Shown in pieces: positions 17,321 to 24,388 of a DNA stretch of 34,603 nucleotides; the stretch's first letter is position 1, and each line of letters opens with the position of its first letter. Where the stretch lies: positions 1-34,603 of the forward strand of contig CAZUSO010000029.1 in NCBI GenBank assembly GCA_964622775.1, read 5' to 3'. The notes under the pieces are model-generated. The model saw only the letters and a program-made list of their open reading frames with translations. It made no database searches and had not been told where the DNA came from. The DNA is from CAZUSO01 sp964622775 (GTDB lineage: Bacteria; Bacteroidota; Bacteroidia; Chitinophagales; Chitinophagaceae). The position numbers and the translations under genes are program-made.

Positions 17321-17328
17321 CAAATTTA
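17321..17328 (-). promoter_or_regulatory. Candidate promoter of the coiled-coil gene, -7 box TAAATTTG
   Basis: The minus strand reads TAAATTTG, an exact TAnnTTTG match 38 bp upstream of the ATG at 17282. It lies within 3 bp of the -7 box of the opposite operon. Confidence 0.4.
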
Positions 17329-17332
17329 TTTT

Positions 17333-18073
17333 ATGAACGCTCAAAACACCCGGAAAGAAAATTTTTTTCACAAAATCTTAATTATTGATATTGAAACGGT
17401 TCCCGGAAAAAGGAACTGGAACGAGGTATCCGAACCCCTCCAAAAACACTGGAAGCATAAGTCGGGATTGCTGTCATTGAGTGAGGAAGAGGCTCATGAT
17501 CCCGCCATGTCCTATGCGCAACGGGCGGGGATATATGCCGAGTTCGGCAAAATTGTCTGCATTGGACTGGGTGCCATTGTTCAGAAAGGCGACACGCATA
17601 TCCTGCGGATGAAAGCCTTAAAAAATGATAATGAAATTATTCTGCTGAACGATTTTTGTGAAATAATAAATAATCTCAACCGCCAGCAACGCGGCATTAT
17701 TTTTTGCGGGCACAATATAAAAGAATTTGACCTGCCTTACATTTGCCGTCGCCTGCTGATCCACGGTATCCCCCTGCCGGCATGTCTTCAGTTAAGCGGT
17801 AAAAAGCCCTGGGAAATTCTGCATGAGGATACGCTGGAACTATGGCGTTTTGGCGATTATAAACATTATTCTTCCCTGGATCTTTTGGCGAATTGCCTGG
17901 ATGTTCCTTCCTCCAAAACAACGATGGACGGCAGCCAGGTTGCAAATGCTTACTGGGTGGAAAACCGTCTGGACGATATTGCGAATTATTGTTTACAGGA
18001 TATTTATACGACGACTATGGTATATTTGAGGCTGAAAGAAATGCAGATTGACCTTAGCCCTGAATATGCCTGA
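17333..18073 (+). CDS. PolB-like predicted 3'-5' exonuclease (DEDDy)
   Basis: 246 residues from the ATG at 17333; the frame extends to a TTG at 17288, inside the promoter, and those 15 residues look non-homologous. The DEDDy catalytic residues are visible: Asp19 and Glu21 in IIDIETVPG, Asn128 and Asp133 in CGHNIKEFD, and Tyr219 with Asp223 in NYCLQDIY. This is the stand-alone exonuclease family related to the proofreading domain of B-family DNA polymerases. It should degrade DNA or RNA 3' ends using two metal ions. It lies 20 nt upstream of holA on the same strand, which suggests a link with replication or repair; that link is inference. No polymerase domain is present. Confidence 0.88.
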   Translation: MNAQNTRKENFFHKILIIDIETVPGKRNWNEVSEPLQKHWKHKSGLLSLSEEEAHDPAMSYAQRAGIYAEFGKIVCIGLGAIVQKGDTHILRMKALKNDNEIILLNDFCEIINNLNRQQRGIIFCGHNIKEFDLPYICRRLLIHGIPLPACLQLSGKKPWEILHEDTLELWRFGDYKHYSSLDLLANCLDVPSSKTTMDGSQVANAYWVENRLDDIANYCLQDIYTTTMVYLRLKEMQIDLSPEYA

Positions 18074-18093
18074 ACCGGTAAAAAAATAATGAC

Positions 18094-19092
18094 GTGACGG
18101 ATTATTTTGAAATAAAACAAAACATGGAAAAAGGGAACTTTCATCCGGTATATTTTCTGGATGGAGAGGAGCCGTTTTATATTGATAACCTGATTCGGAT
18201 AGCGGAAGAAAAAATCCTGACTCCGGAAGAGCGTGACTTCAATCTCATTACTCTTTACGGCAGAGATACCGTCTGGGCTGACGTAGTAAATGCTGCACGC
18301 CGCTTCCCGATGTTCGCAGAAAAAACCGTAGTGATCCTGAAAGAAGCTGCACAACTGAAAGATATCAACGCGTTGGGCAGCTATATATCCCAGCCTTCGG
18401 CAAGCACAGTGCTGGTAATTGATTACCGGCTGAAGGAGCTGGACAAGCGAACCGCTTTTTCCAAACTGGTCAGTAAGCACTGTGTTTATTTTTCTTCCAA
18501 AAAATTAAAAGAAGAGGAGATTCCGCAGTGGATTGCCGGTTATGCCCGGCAACAAGGTTATGAGGTGGGGGAAAGGGAGGCCGAAATGCTGACCATTTAC
18601 CTGGGTAATGATCTGCAGAAAATTACCAATGAGCTTGAAAAAATCAGGATTAACGAACCGGATCTGGAATCCCTTACCGCCGCAATGATAGAAAAATATA
18701 TCGGCATCAGTAAGGAGTACAACATCATAGATCTCCCCCTGGTTATTTTTTCCGGTGACACCAAAAAGCTGGCGCGCATGGTGCAATATTTTAATGCCAA
18801 TCCGAAATCGGCCCCCATGCCTGCGGCTATTGGTATTCTTTACAGCTTCATCAATAAGCTGCTGCTGTCGCATTACAGCCCCAATAATTTTCAGGAAGAC
18901 CGCAAATTGGGGATATGGAGTCATCACCGCAAGCTGGCGGGGCGCATATCTCTGTCCCGCATCCACCGCAGCCTGTCCCTGCTGGAATCATACAGCCACA
19001 AAGTGGTGGGGGTGGAAAGTATGCAGGCATCACCGGCACTTCTGAAAGAAATGACCGGCAAAATGACCGCGTTGCTTTATGGTATTGAATGA
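18094..19092 (+). CDS. holA: DNA polymerase III subunit delta
   Basis: 332 residues, normal for HolA. Delta is the clamp-loader subunit that opens the beta sliding clamp. The N-terminal HPVYFLDGEEPFYIDNLI segment, the central region around YISQPSASTVLVIDY, and YLGNDLQKITNELEKI near the middle are typical of the family. As expected for delta there is no intact Walker A. A GTG start at 18094 leaves about ten residues before the conserved FHPVYFLDGEEP; an ATG at 18124 is too close to it. It follows the exonuclease gene by 20 nt and is followed by repeat B. Confidence 0.93.
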   Translation: MTDYFEIKQNMEKGNFHPVYFLDGEEPFYIDNLIRIAEEKILTPEERDFNLITLYGRDTVWADVVNAARRFPMFAEKTVVILKEAAQLKDINALGSYISQPSASTVLVIDYRLKELDKRTAFSKLVSKHCVYFSSKKLKEEEIPQWIAGYARQQGYEVGEREAEMLTIYLGNDLQKITNELEKIRINEPDLESLTAAMIEKYIGISKEYNIIDLPLVIFSGDTKKLARMVQYFNANPKSAPMPAAIGILYSFINKLLLSHYSPNNFQEDRKLGIWSHHRKLAGRISLSRIHRSLSLLESYSHKVVGVESMQASPALLKEMTGKMTALLYGIE

Positions 19093-19107
19093 TGCGCTGT
19101 TTGGGGT

Positions 19108-19343
19108 GCATCTCCAATTGTCGCATTATAATAACATCTCGCTTTTCTCATCATTCAGGGTTACGGAAAAGGCTTCTACTAAATCAATTGGCAAGCAGCT
19201 AAGGGAGATTTCTCCACGCAGAAATTCTAATCAAATTGCTTTGCAATTTGGGACTTCTTTGGTCGTGGCACCACATTTTTTCGCAACGGAGTCATATTAT
19301 TTGCTGGTGCAGCAAATATAATAGGTACGACAATTTGAAATGC
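19108..19343. repeat. Intergenic repeat B with inverted-repeat ends and two hairpins
   Basis: The left end GCATCTCCAATTGTCGC (19108-19124) and the right end ACGACAATTTGAAATGC (19327-19343) are imperfect inverted repeats of a 236-bp unit. The core is an inverted copy of the core of repeats C and D. It holds GGAGA/TCTCC (19204-19215) and the perfect stem CAAATTGC-TTT-GCAATTTG (19232-19250), 16 nt apart. Confidence 0.65.
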
Positions 19344-19445
19344 GCCTGTTGTCTATCCTTATATGTACAATCCTTTTGGGTGCTTTTTGTAAACATCGCA
19401 TTGGCAACAGGCGGGCAAATGTGCTGTCGATAAACTAAAACTACT

Positions 19446-19482
19446 AAATTTGACAACTCTGCTGTGCGGAGTTGTCAAATTT
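19446..19482. terminator. Perfect hairpin beside repeat F
   Basis: AAATTTGACAACTC (19446-19459) and GAGTTGTCAAATTT (19469-19482) form a 14-bp perfect stem with a 9-nt loop. AT-rich arm ends on both sides would suit bidirectional termination between the convergent holA and mreD genes, but it may simply be part of the repeat. Confidence 0.5.
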
Positions 19483-19488
19483 GAATTG

Positions 19489-19560
19489 CCCTGGCTGACG
19501 CGAATCTGCGTGCCAATGGCCACATCTTACATAGCCACCTTACAACCCGCCCGGGAGATT
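19489..19560. repeat. Interspersed repeat F
   Basis: The reverse complement of this stretch is similar to 16103-16179, sharing AATCTCCCGGGCG and TTGGCACGC. It probably belongs to a larger unit that includes the hairpin at 19446 and perhaps sequence from 19344. I cannot name its source; a decayed mobile element is likely. No coding gene is seen between 19093 and 19598. Confidence 0.45.
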
Positions 19561-19598
19561 TTGATCGTATTCTAAGACGCCACGATTTTCACCCCTCC

Positions 19599-20144
19599 TC
19601 AATCGCTTTTGGTAATGGAATTGGAAAAAAGCATGGCATAAATAACCACGAAAACGATACTGGTGATGAGCGTAACTAAAGTTTTCATCAACAGGTAGCC
19701 CATGCTGTGGATATTCCAGATTTCCAGAATAAAATACACCAGGTGATGCAGCAGCAGTAAGACGGCTGAATAGGTCAGAAACGGCGTCCACCCCATCATC
19801 TTTACGGATGGAGTCACATTCCCATAGTCTCTGAGCTTTCGGGGCAGCAGGGCGGCCAGGACGCTCATCCGGAGAAAAGCCATGAGTACACATGCTGCGG
19901 CATGCATACCTCCGGTATCCATAAAAGCATCCATCGTTATTCCTAATACAAAGCCGGCAATCAACATAAACCAAACCGGAGTAGCTAATGGCAATAACAA
20001 GATAAAAAGCGGATAGACGAAGGGGATGAACGGGGGCAATCCTCCCGGTGAGGGCCACCAGCGCTGGCTGAGCGTGTTCAGCAACAGCCCCTGAATCAGC
20101 ACCAGCATCACAAACCGAATAAAATTACGCAGGTATATACTCAT
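19599..20144 (-). CDS. mreD: Rod shape-determining protein MreD
   Basis: 181 residues, mostly hydrophobic, with about five transmembrane segments and a short N-terminal tail (MSIYLRNFIRFVMLVLIQG). This is the usual size and pattern for MreD, the inner-membrane member of the elongasome that joins MreB and MreC to lateral wall synthesis. Its ATG overlaps the mreC stop by four bases (ATGA), indicating translational coupling. Sequence similarity between MreD proteins is low, so the call relies largely on position. The usual next genes mrdA and rodA are not downstream; repeats fill that space. Confidence 0.88.
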   Translation of the reverse strand: MSIYLRNFIRFVMLVLIQGLLLNTLSQRWWPSPGGLPPFIPFVYPLFILLLPLATPVWFMLIAGFVLGITMDAFMDTGGMHAAACVLMAFLRMSVLAALLPRKLRDYGNVTPSVKMMGWTPFLTYSAVLLLLHHLVYFILEIWNIHSMGYLLMKTLVTLITSIVFVVIYAMLFSNSITKSD

Positions 20145-21034
20145 TCCGATTTTTCATTTTTAGCCTCTAAGTCCCGCTGCTCCGAAGCATATTTATTATC
20201 GACCACATATACATATTGCAGCTTGCGGAAATTAGTGCTCAGCCTGATCTTCAGTGTCTTTGTATTGTTAACTTTTACCGTGTCTATTCCGGCTACCGTA
20301 CCCATAACAATATTAGCCGGGAAGATAGAATATGTCGCCGTAAAAACACTATCGCCGGGTTTGACTTTTTGTTCCAATGGAATCTTGGTGAGATTGATAA
20401 AATCAGGCGATCCCTTTTCCCAGGCAATAAAACCGGTAGTGCCGTCAGCCAGCTCTGCACTATAATTGCGCCCTTCGCTCAGCAGGGAAACGATTGTAGA
20501 AAAATTTTCGGAAACATGTGCCACCCGGCCTACTATCCCATTATTGCTGACGACAGCCATTTGCGGCCGGATGCCCGCTTTTGAGCCCCGGTTCAGGGTG
20601 ATATAATTCATCCGGTCATTAGCAATGGAATTATTAATAACCCGCGCCGGAATGTAATGGTAGGCGTTATAGCGCACCGCTGCCGGCTTTCGGGCGGAAT
20701 CCACCATTCGCGCAGACTGTCCCGTATCTATAATGCGAACCGGAATGCGCACTAAAGTATCGGCAAAGGTATCTATGCCGGTCCATTGTGCCAGCTCATT
20801 GCGAATCCGGGTATTTTCCTGCAGCAGGCTGTCGTTCATTTGCTTCAGCCGGAAATAATAAACAATATTGTTTTGTTTTTCGTACAAATAACCGACTGTG
20901 GCATTGGAAGAATTAACAATATCCACCCCCTGCATACTGTTTCTTTTGGCAATCAGGCTCAGGCTGATTATTTCTAATGTAATAAAAAGAATCAGGTTCC
21001 AAAAACGGCGAATGAGTTGTAAGACTTTGCGCAC
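20141..21034 (-). CDS. mreC: Rod shape-determining protein MreC
   Basis: 297 residues from a GTG start at 21034 (first residues MRKVLQLIRRFWN). One N-terminal membrane segment (about 12-28) is followed by a short coiled coil (about 50-80), then the beta-rich periplasmic domain with NRGSKAGIRPQMAVVSNNGIVG replaced in parts but clearly MreC-like (GSKAG, GIVGRV). MreC links MreB filaments to PBP2 and the peptidoglycan machinery. It lies between mreB (55 nt upstream) and mreD (4-bp overlap), in the classical order. Confidence 0.93.
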   Translation of the reverse strand: MRKVLQLIRRFWNLILFITLEIISLSLIAKRNSMQGVDIVNSSNATVGYLYEKQNNIVYYFRLKQMNDSLLQENTRIRNELAQWTGIDTFADTLVRIPVRIIDTGQSARMVDSARKPAAVRYNAYHYIPARVINNSIANDRMNYITLNRGSKAGIRPQMAVVSNNGIVGRVAHVSENFSTIVSLLSEGRNYSAELADGTTGFIAWEKGSPDFINLTKIPLEQKVKPGDSVFTATYSIFPANIVMGTVAGIDTVKVNNTKTLKIRLSTNFRKLQYVYVVDNKYASEQRDLEAKNEKSE

Positions 21035-21089
21035 ACCCTTTATAGTTATCTATCAGCAGGCAACCGGATTTACTACACGGCGACTCAGG

Positions 21090-22112
21090 CTATTTCATTA
21101 AGAAAGTAAAACGGTTAATATTCTTCAGCGCCATTCCTGTTCCGCGCACTACGGCACGAAGCGGATCTTCCGCCACATGAACCGGCAGCTTGATCTTATT
21201 GGCAATCCTTTTGTCGAGGCCGCGCAGTAAGGCGCCGCCGCCGGTCAGGTAAAGCCCGCGCCGGTAGATATCCGAAGCAAGTTCGGGCGGAGTGGTTTCC
21301 AGAGCTTTCAGAATGGCCTCTTCAATCTTAAAGATGGATTTATCCAACGCCTCGGCCACTTCCTGGTAGGATACCTGGATTTGCTTGGGAATACCGGTCA
21401 CTAAGTCCCGGCCGTTTACGGCAATATCATCTGGCGGATTGTCGAGGTCTTTCAGCGCGGAGCCAACGTGAATCTTGATTTGCTCCGCAGTACGCTCCCC
21501 GATGTTCAGACTGTGGTAGCGACGCATGGCTTCCATAATATCGGTGGTGAATTCGTCACCCGCAATCCGGATACTTTGATCACAAACAATACCGGCTAAG
21601 GAGATCACCGAAATGCCGGTAGTACCGCCGCCGATATCGATAATCATATTCCCGGTAGGCTCTTCCACATCAATGCCGATTCCTAAAGCAGCAGCCATAG
21701 GTTCGTGTATCATATATACCTCTTTGGCTCCAGCCTGTTCCGCACTGTCGCGCACGGCACGTTTTTCCACCTCCGTAATGCTGGACGGAATACAGATAAC
21801 CATACGCCAGCTTGGCGGGAAAAAAGGCTTTTTGGGATATACCATTTTTATCATTTCCCGCAGCATACCTTCCGCAGCATCGAAATCCGCAATTACCCCG
21901 TCTTTCAGCGGGCGGATGGTTTTCAGATTGTCGTGGGTCTTTTCGTGCATCATCATGGCTTTTTTCCCTACGGCAATGATTTTATTACTGCCACGGTCTT
22001 TAGCCACGATGGATGGTTCGTCCACTACAACCTGGTCATTATGTATGATTAATGTATTTGCAGTGCCTAAATCAATGGCAATTTCCTGTGTTAAAAAATT
22101 AAATAATCCCAT
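21090..22112 (-). CDS. mreB: Rod shape-determining protein MreB
   Basis: 340 residues, standard for this bacterial actin. The ATP-binding motifs are intact: phosphate 1 AIDLGTANT (about 13-21), phosphate 2 IIDIGGGTTGIS (about 157-168) and the adenosine motif LTGGGALLRGLDKR. MreB forms membrane-associated filaments that position cell-wall synthesis, so this organism is likely rod-shaped at least in part of its cycle. It is the first gene of mreBCD; a candidate promoter is at 22185-22217. The C-terminal residues (NRFTFLMK) are ordinary. Confidence 0.97.
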   Translation of the reverse strand: MGLFNFLTQEIAIDLGTANTLIIHNDQVVVDEPSIVAKDRGSNKIIAVGKKAMMMHEKTHDNLKTIRPLKDGVIADFDAAEGMLREMIKMVYPKKPFFPPSWRMVICIPSSITEVEKRAVRDSAEQAGAKEVYMIHEPMAAALGIGIDVEEPTGNMIIDIGGGTTGISVISLAGIVCDQSIRIAGDEFTTDIMEAMRRYHSLNIGERTAEQIKIHVGSALKDLDNPPDDIAVNGRDLVTGIPKQIQVSYQEVAEALDKSIFKIEEAILKALETTPPELASDIYRRGLYLTGGGALLRGLDKRIANKIKLPVHVAEDPLRAVVRGTGMALKNINRFTFLMK

Positions 22113-22184
22113 GAGCGCTTCTTCAAAAAAAATTTATGGATTTGGATATACTGTAGTATAATAATGCGTGAATGCAAAACTGCA

Positions 22185-22217
22185 CAAAAATAAAATGCCA
22201 AAAGTAATTGTTGCCAA
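22185..22217 (-). promoter_or_regulatory. Candidate mreBCD promoter
   Basis: On the minus strand TATTTTTG (22185-22192) matches TAnnTTTG, with a TTG at 22215-22217, 22 bp further upstream. The leader to the ATG at 22112 would be about 65-70 nt. Confidence 0.45.
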
Positions 22218-22529
22218 TTAATTTTTCGTTTTACAAAAAGCCGGATCCAAACCTGTTTTCCAACAGTAATTATACAAAAAAATTCCGGAATCCCGCGCTA
22301 AATATGCATGAGCAGCGGGACGGGAGCCGAATCCCGATCCCGGGAAATGCCCTGATATTCATGCCGGACGCCGTCATTACAACAGATTTTTATCATTCCC
22401 TACCGGCATTTTAGAGTTTTTTTAGTAAAATAGCGCTTACCCGACCCGAAACCTGATGGAAATGGTCTGTTTTATATCAGGGAAATCAAATCGGCGGTCG
22501 TTCTTTAAACAATCATGAAAAGCTTTTTG
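22218..22529. other. Intergenic stretch between divergent mreB and reductase genes
   Basis: No gene is recognised. The only structure is a weak C/G-rich inverted repeat around 22316-22342 (CGGGACGGGA with TCCCGATCCCG, imperfect). Confidence 0.4.
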
Positions 22530-22537
22530 TAATTTTG
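22530..22537 (+). promoter_or_regulatory. Promoter -7 box TAATTTTG for the reductase-ferredoxin operon
   Basis: Exact TAnnTTTG match 16 bp upstream of the ATG at 22554, predicting a leader of about 10 nt. This favours the ATG at 22554 over the TTG at 22548. Confidence 0.5.
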
Positions 22538-22553
22538 CAGCCAAATTTTGGAG

Positions 22554-23564
22554 ATGATACAAACCGATATTGCCATCATTGGTGCCGGCCCGGTAGGTCT
22601 TTTTGCAGTATTTGAGGCAGGACTGTTGAAAATGCGCTGTCATCTGATTGATTATCTGCCGCAGATCGGCGGGCAATTGTCTGAGATATATCCTAAAAAA
22701 CCTATTTATGATATTCCCGGTTACCCTGCTGTTTTAGCGCAGGATCTGGTCAACAACCTGAAAGAGCAAATTGATCCTTTCCATCCGGCTTTCACATTAG
22801 GTGAACGCATAGAAAGCCTGGAAAAACGGGATGAGAGGGATTTTGTCCTCACAACGAATATGGGAACACAGCTCCACGCCAAGGTAGTGGTAATTGCCGG
22901 GGGGCTGGGTTGTTTTGAGCCCCGCAAACCTGCCGTTCAGAATCTGGAAACATTCGAGAACGGGAAAGGCGTTAATTACATGATCCTCGATCCGGAAATG
23001 TACCGCAATAAACGGATGGTGCTTGCCGGCGGAGGCGACAGCGCCTTAGACTGGACCATCTTCCTGTCAGAGGTTGCCGGAGCCGTAACCCTCATCCATC
23101 GCAGCGAAACATTTCGCGGTGCGCCGGATTCGGTCAACAAAGTTTTTCAATTGGCGGAAAGCGGTAAGATAAACCTGGTGCTCAACAGCAATTTGTCCAG
23201 CGTGCATGGCAACGGCCATCTGCATGGCGTTTCTTACGAAAACAGTAAAACCAAAGAAGTACATACCCTAGAAACAGATTTCCTGATTCCGCTTTTCGGA
23301 CTGAGTCCCAAGCTGGGACCCATTGAACAATGGGGGCTGAATATTGATAAAAACGCCATTGAAGTCAATACGGACGACTATTCCACCAATATTCCCGGTA
23401 TCTATGCCATTGGCGATATTAATACTTATGCCAATAAGCTCAAACTGATCCTGTGTGGCTTTCATGAAGCGGCGCTGATGAGTCATAGCGCCTACAGGTA
23501 TATCAATCCGGGAATAAAATACACGATGAAATATACGACAGTAAACGGTATCAACGAATTTTAA
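22554..23564 (+). CDS. Ferredoxin-NADP reductase, thioredoxin-reductase-like type
   Basis: 336 residues. The N-terminal FAD motif is GAGPVG (10-15) and the internal NADPH motif is AGGGDSALDW (158-167), followed by HRSETFR (182-188), whose basic residues suit the NADPH 2'-phosphate. The C-terminal IYAIGDINTY is the second FAD signature. No CxxC redox pair is present, which separates it from thioredoxin reductase and places it with the YumC/TrxR-like ferredoxin reductases. It would transfer electrons between NADPH and ferredoxin. The [2Fe-2S] ferredoxin 20 nt downstream is the obvious partner. The frame begins at a TTG (22548), but ATG 22554 is the better start. Confidence 0.92.
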   Translation: MIQTDIAIIGAGPVGLFAVFEAGLLKMRCHLIDYLPQIGGQLSEIYPKKPIYDIPGYPAVLAQDLVNNLKEQIDPFHPAFTLGERIESLEKRDERDFVLTTNMGTQLHAKVVVIAGGLGCFEPRKPAVQNLETFENGKGVNYMILDPEMYRNKRMVLAGGGDSALDWTIFLSEVAGAVTLIHRSETFRGAPDSVNKVFQLAESGKINLVLNSNLSSVHGNGHLHGVSYENSKTKEVHTLETDFLIPLFGLSPKLGPIEQWGLNIDKNAIEVNTDDYSTNIPGIYAIGDINTYANKLKLILCGFHEAALMSHSAYRYINPGIKYTMKYTTVNGINEF

Positions 23565-23584
23565 CTGTATCTTTCCTGCGCAGT

Positions 23585-23914
23585 ATGACCGAAAATACCA
23601 TTGAATTAATAATCGAAAATGAGGATGGCAGCAGTACGCCCATAGAAGCGCCCACAGATATGGGCCTGAGTCTTATGGAGCTGCTGAAAGCGCTGGAATA
23701 CCCGGTGCCGGCCACCTGCGGAGGTATGGCGCTTTGTGCCACCTGCTGCATTGATGTATTGGATGGCGCAGAGCGTCTCCCCGAAATAAGTGATGACGAA
23801 TATGCCATGCTGGATACCCTGCCCGATGCAGAACCCAATTCCCGCTTAGCCTGCCAGTTGAAACTGAATGAATCCATGCACCATCTCAGATTCAAACTGC
23901 ACCCGGTTGATTAA
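23585..23914 (+). CDS. [2Fe-2S] ferredoxin, adrenodoxin/Isc type
   Basis: 109 residues. The four cluster ligands are Cys45, Cys51, Cys54 and Cys90 (C-x5-C-x2-C-x35-C), the adrenodoxin/Isc spacing rather than the plant type. Cys55 is an extra adjacent cysteine. The acidic stretch EISDDEYAMLD between the third and fourth ligands resembles the reductase-docking helix of this family. It lies 20 nt after the ferredoxin reductase, so the pair probably forms a short NADPH-to-ferredoxin chain; the final acceptor (a P450, Fe-S assembly or a desaturase) is not in the window. Repeat C follows directly. Confidence 0.93.
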   Translation: MTENTIELIIENEDGSSTPIEAPTDMGLSLMELLKALEYPVPATCGGMALCATCCIDVLDGAERLPEISDDEYAMLDTLPDAEPNSRLACQLKLNESMHHLRFKLHPVD

Positions 23915-23920
23915 AGGTCT

Positions 23921-24233
23921 GCACCCTGATTTGTCGCATTACAATGACAGCACAATTTTTTGTCATCCTATCTTCACGGTCGTCATCGACTAGGAAAATT
24001 CCAAATTACTGTGTAATTTGATCAGAATTTTCGCATGGAGCGATCTCCGATTACGTTTGCAATGGCATCAACATGCTTCCCGTCATCTCACAATGATTGA
24101 GAAATTTGACTTCACCGATTTTCAATTTCCCACTCTATTAAAATCATGTAGCGCAGTGGAGTGATTTTAATTTCAGTCGTGATGTCATATCTTTTATCGT
24201 ACCAATAACCATAGTCGCTACAATATGAGATGC
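23921..24233. repeat. Intergenic repeat C with inverted-repeat ends and conserved hairpins
   Basis: The left end GCACCCTGATTTGTCGCATT (from 23921) and right end GCTACAATATGAGATGC (to 24233) are imperfect inverted repeats of a 313-bp unit. Its hairpins are CAAATTAC-TGT-GTAATTTG (24002-24020), GGAG-CGAT-CTCC (24037-24048, 16 nt on) and ATTAAAATCA/TGATTTTAAT (24137-24146 and 24162-24171). Repeats B and D share the first two, and repeat E the third. No gene is seen between 23915 and 24388. Confidence 0.65.
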
Positions 24234-24388
24234 ACTCAATTAAAGCCCGGTGTGCAGCTCATGCTGTTGCTTTATCTGCTGATGTCCGATTGGATAAGAC
24301 TGATGCTCCCTTCTTGTCGTAATTTCATAATCACCTTCTGGCAATTTTATTTTTAAAAAGGTAAATTGCAGTTTTTATTCTTTTCCCC

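Noticed and set aside
22316..22342. C/G-rich inverted repeat as operator or terminator between mreB and the reductase
   Set aside because: It is imperfect and in no clear position relative to either promoter.
22554..23564. Thioredoxin reductase
   Set aside because: There is no CxxC redox pair, and a ferredoxin gene follows directly, so ferredoxin-NADP reductase fits better.
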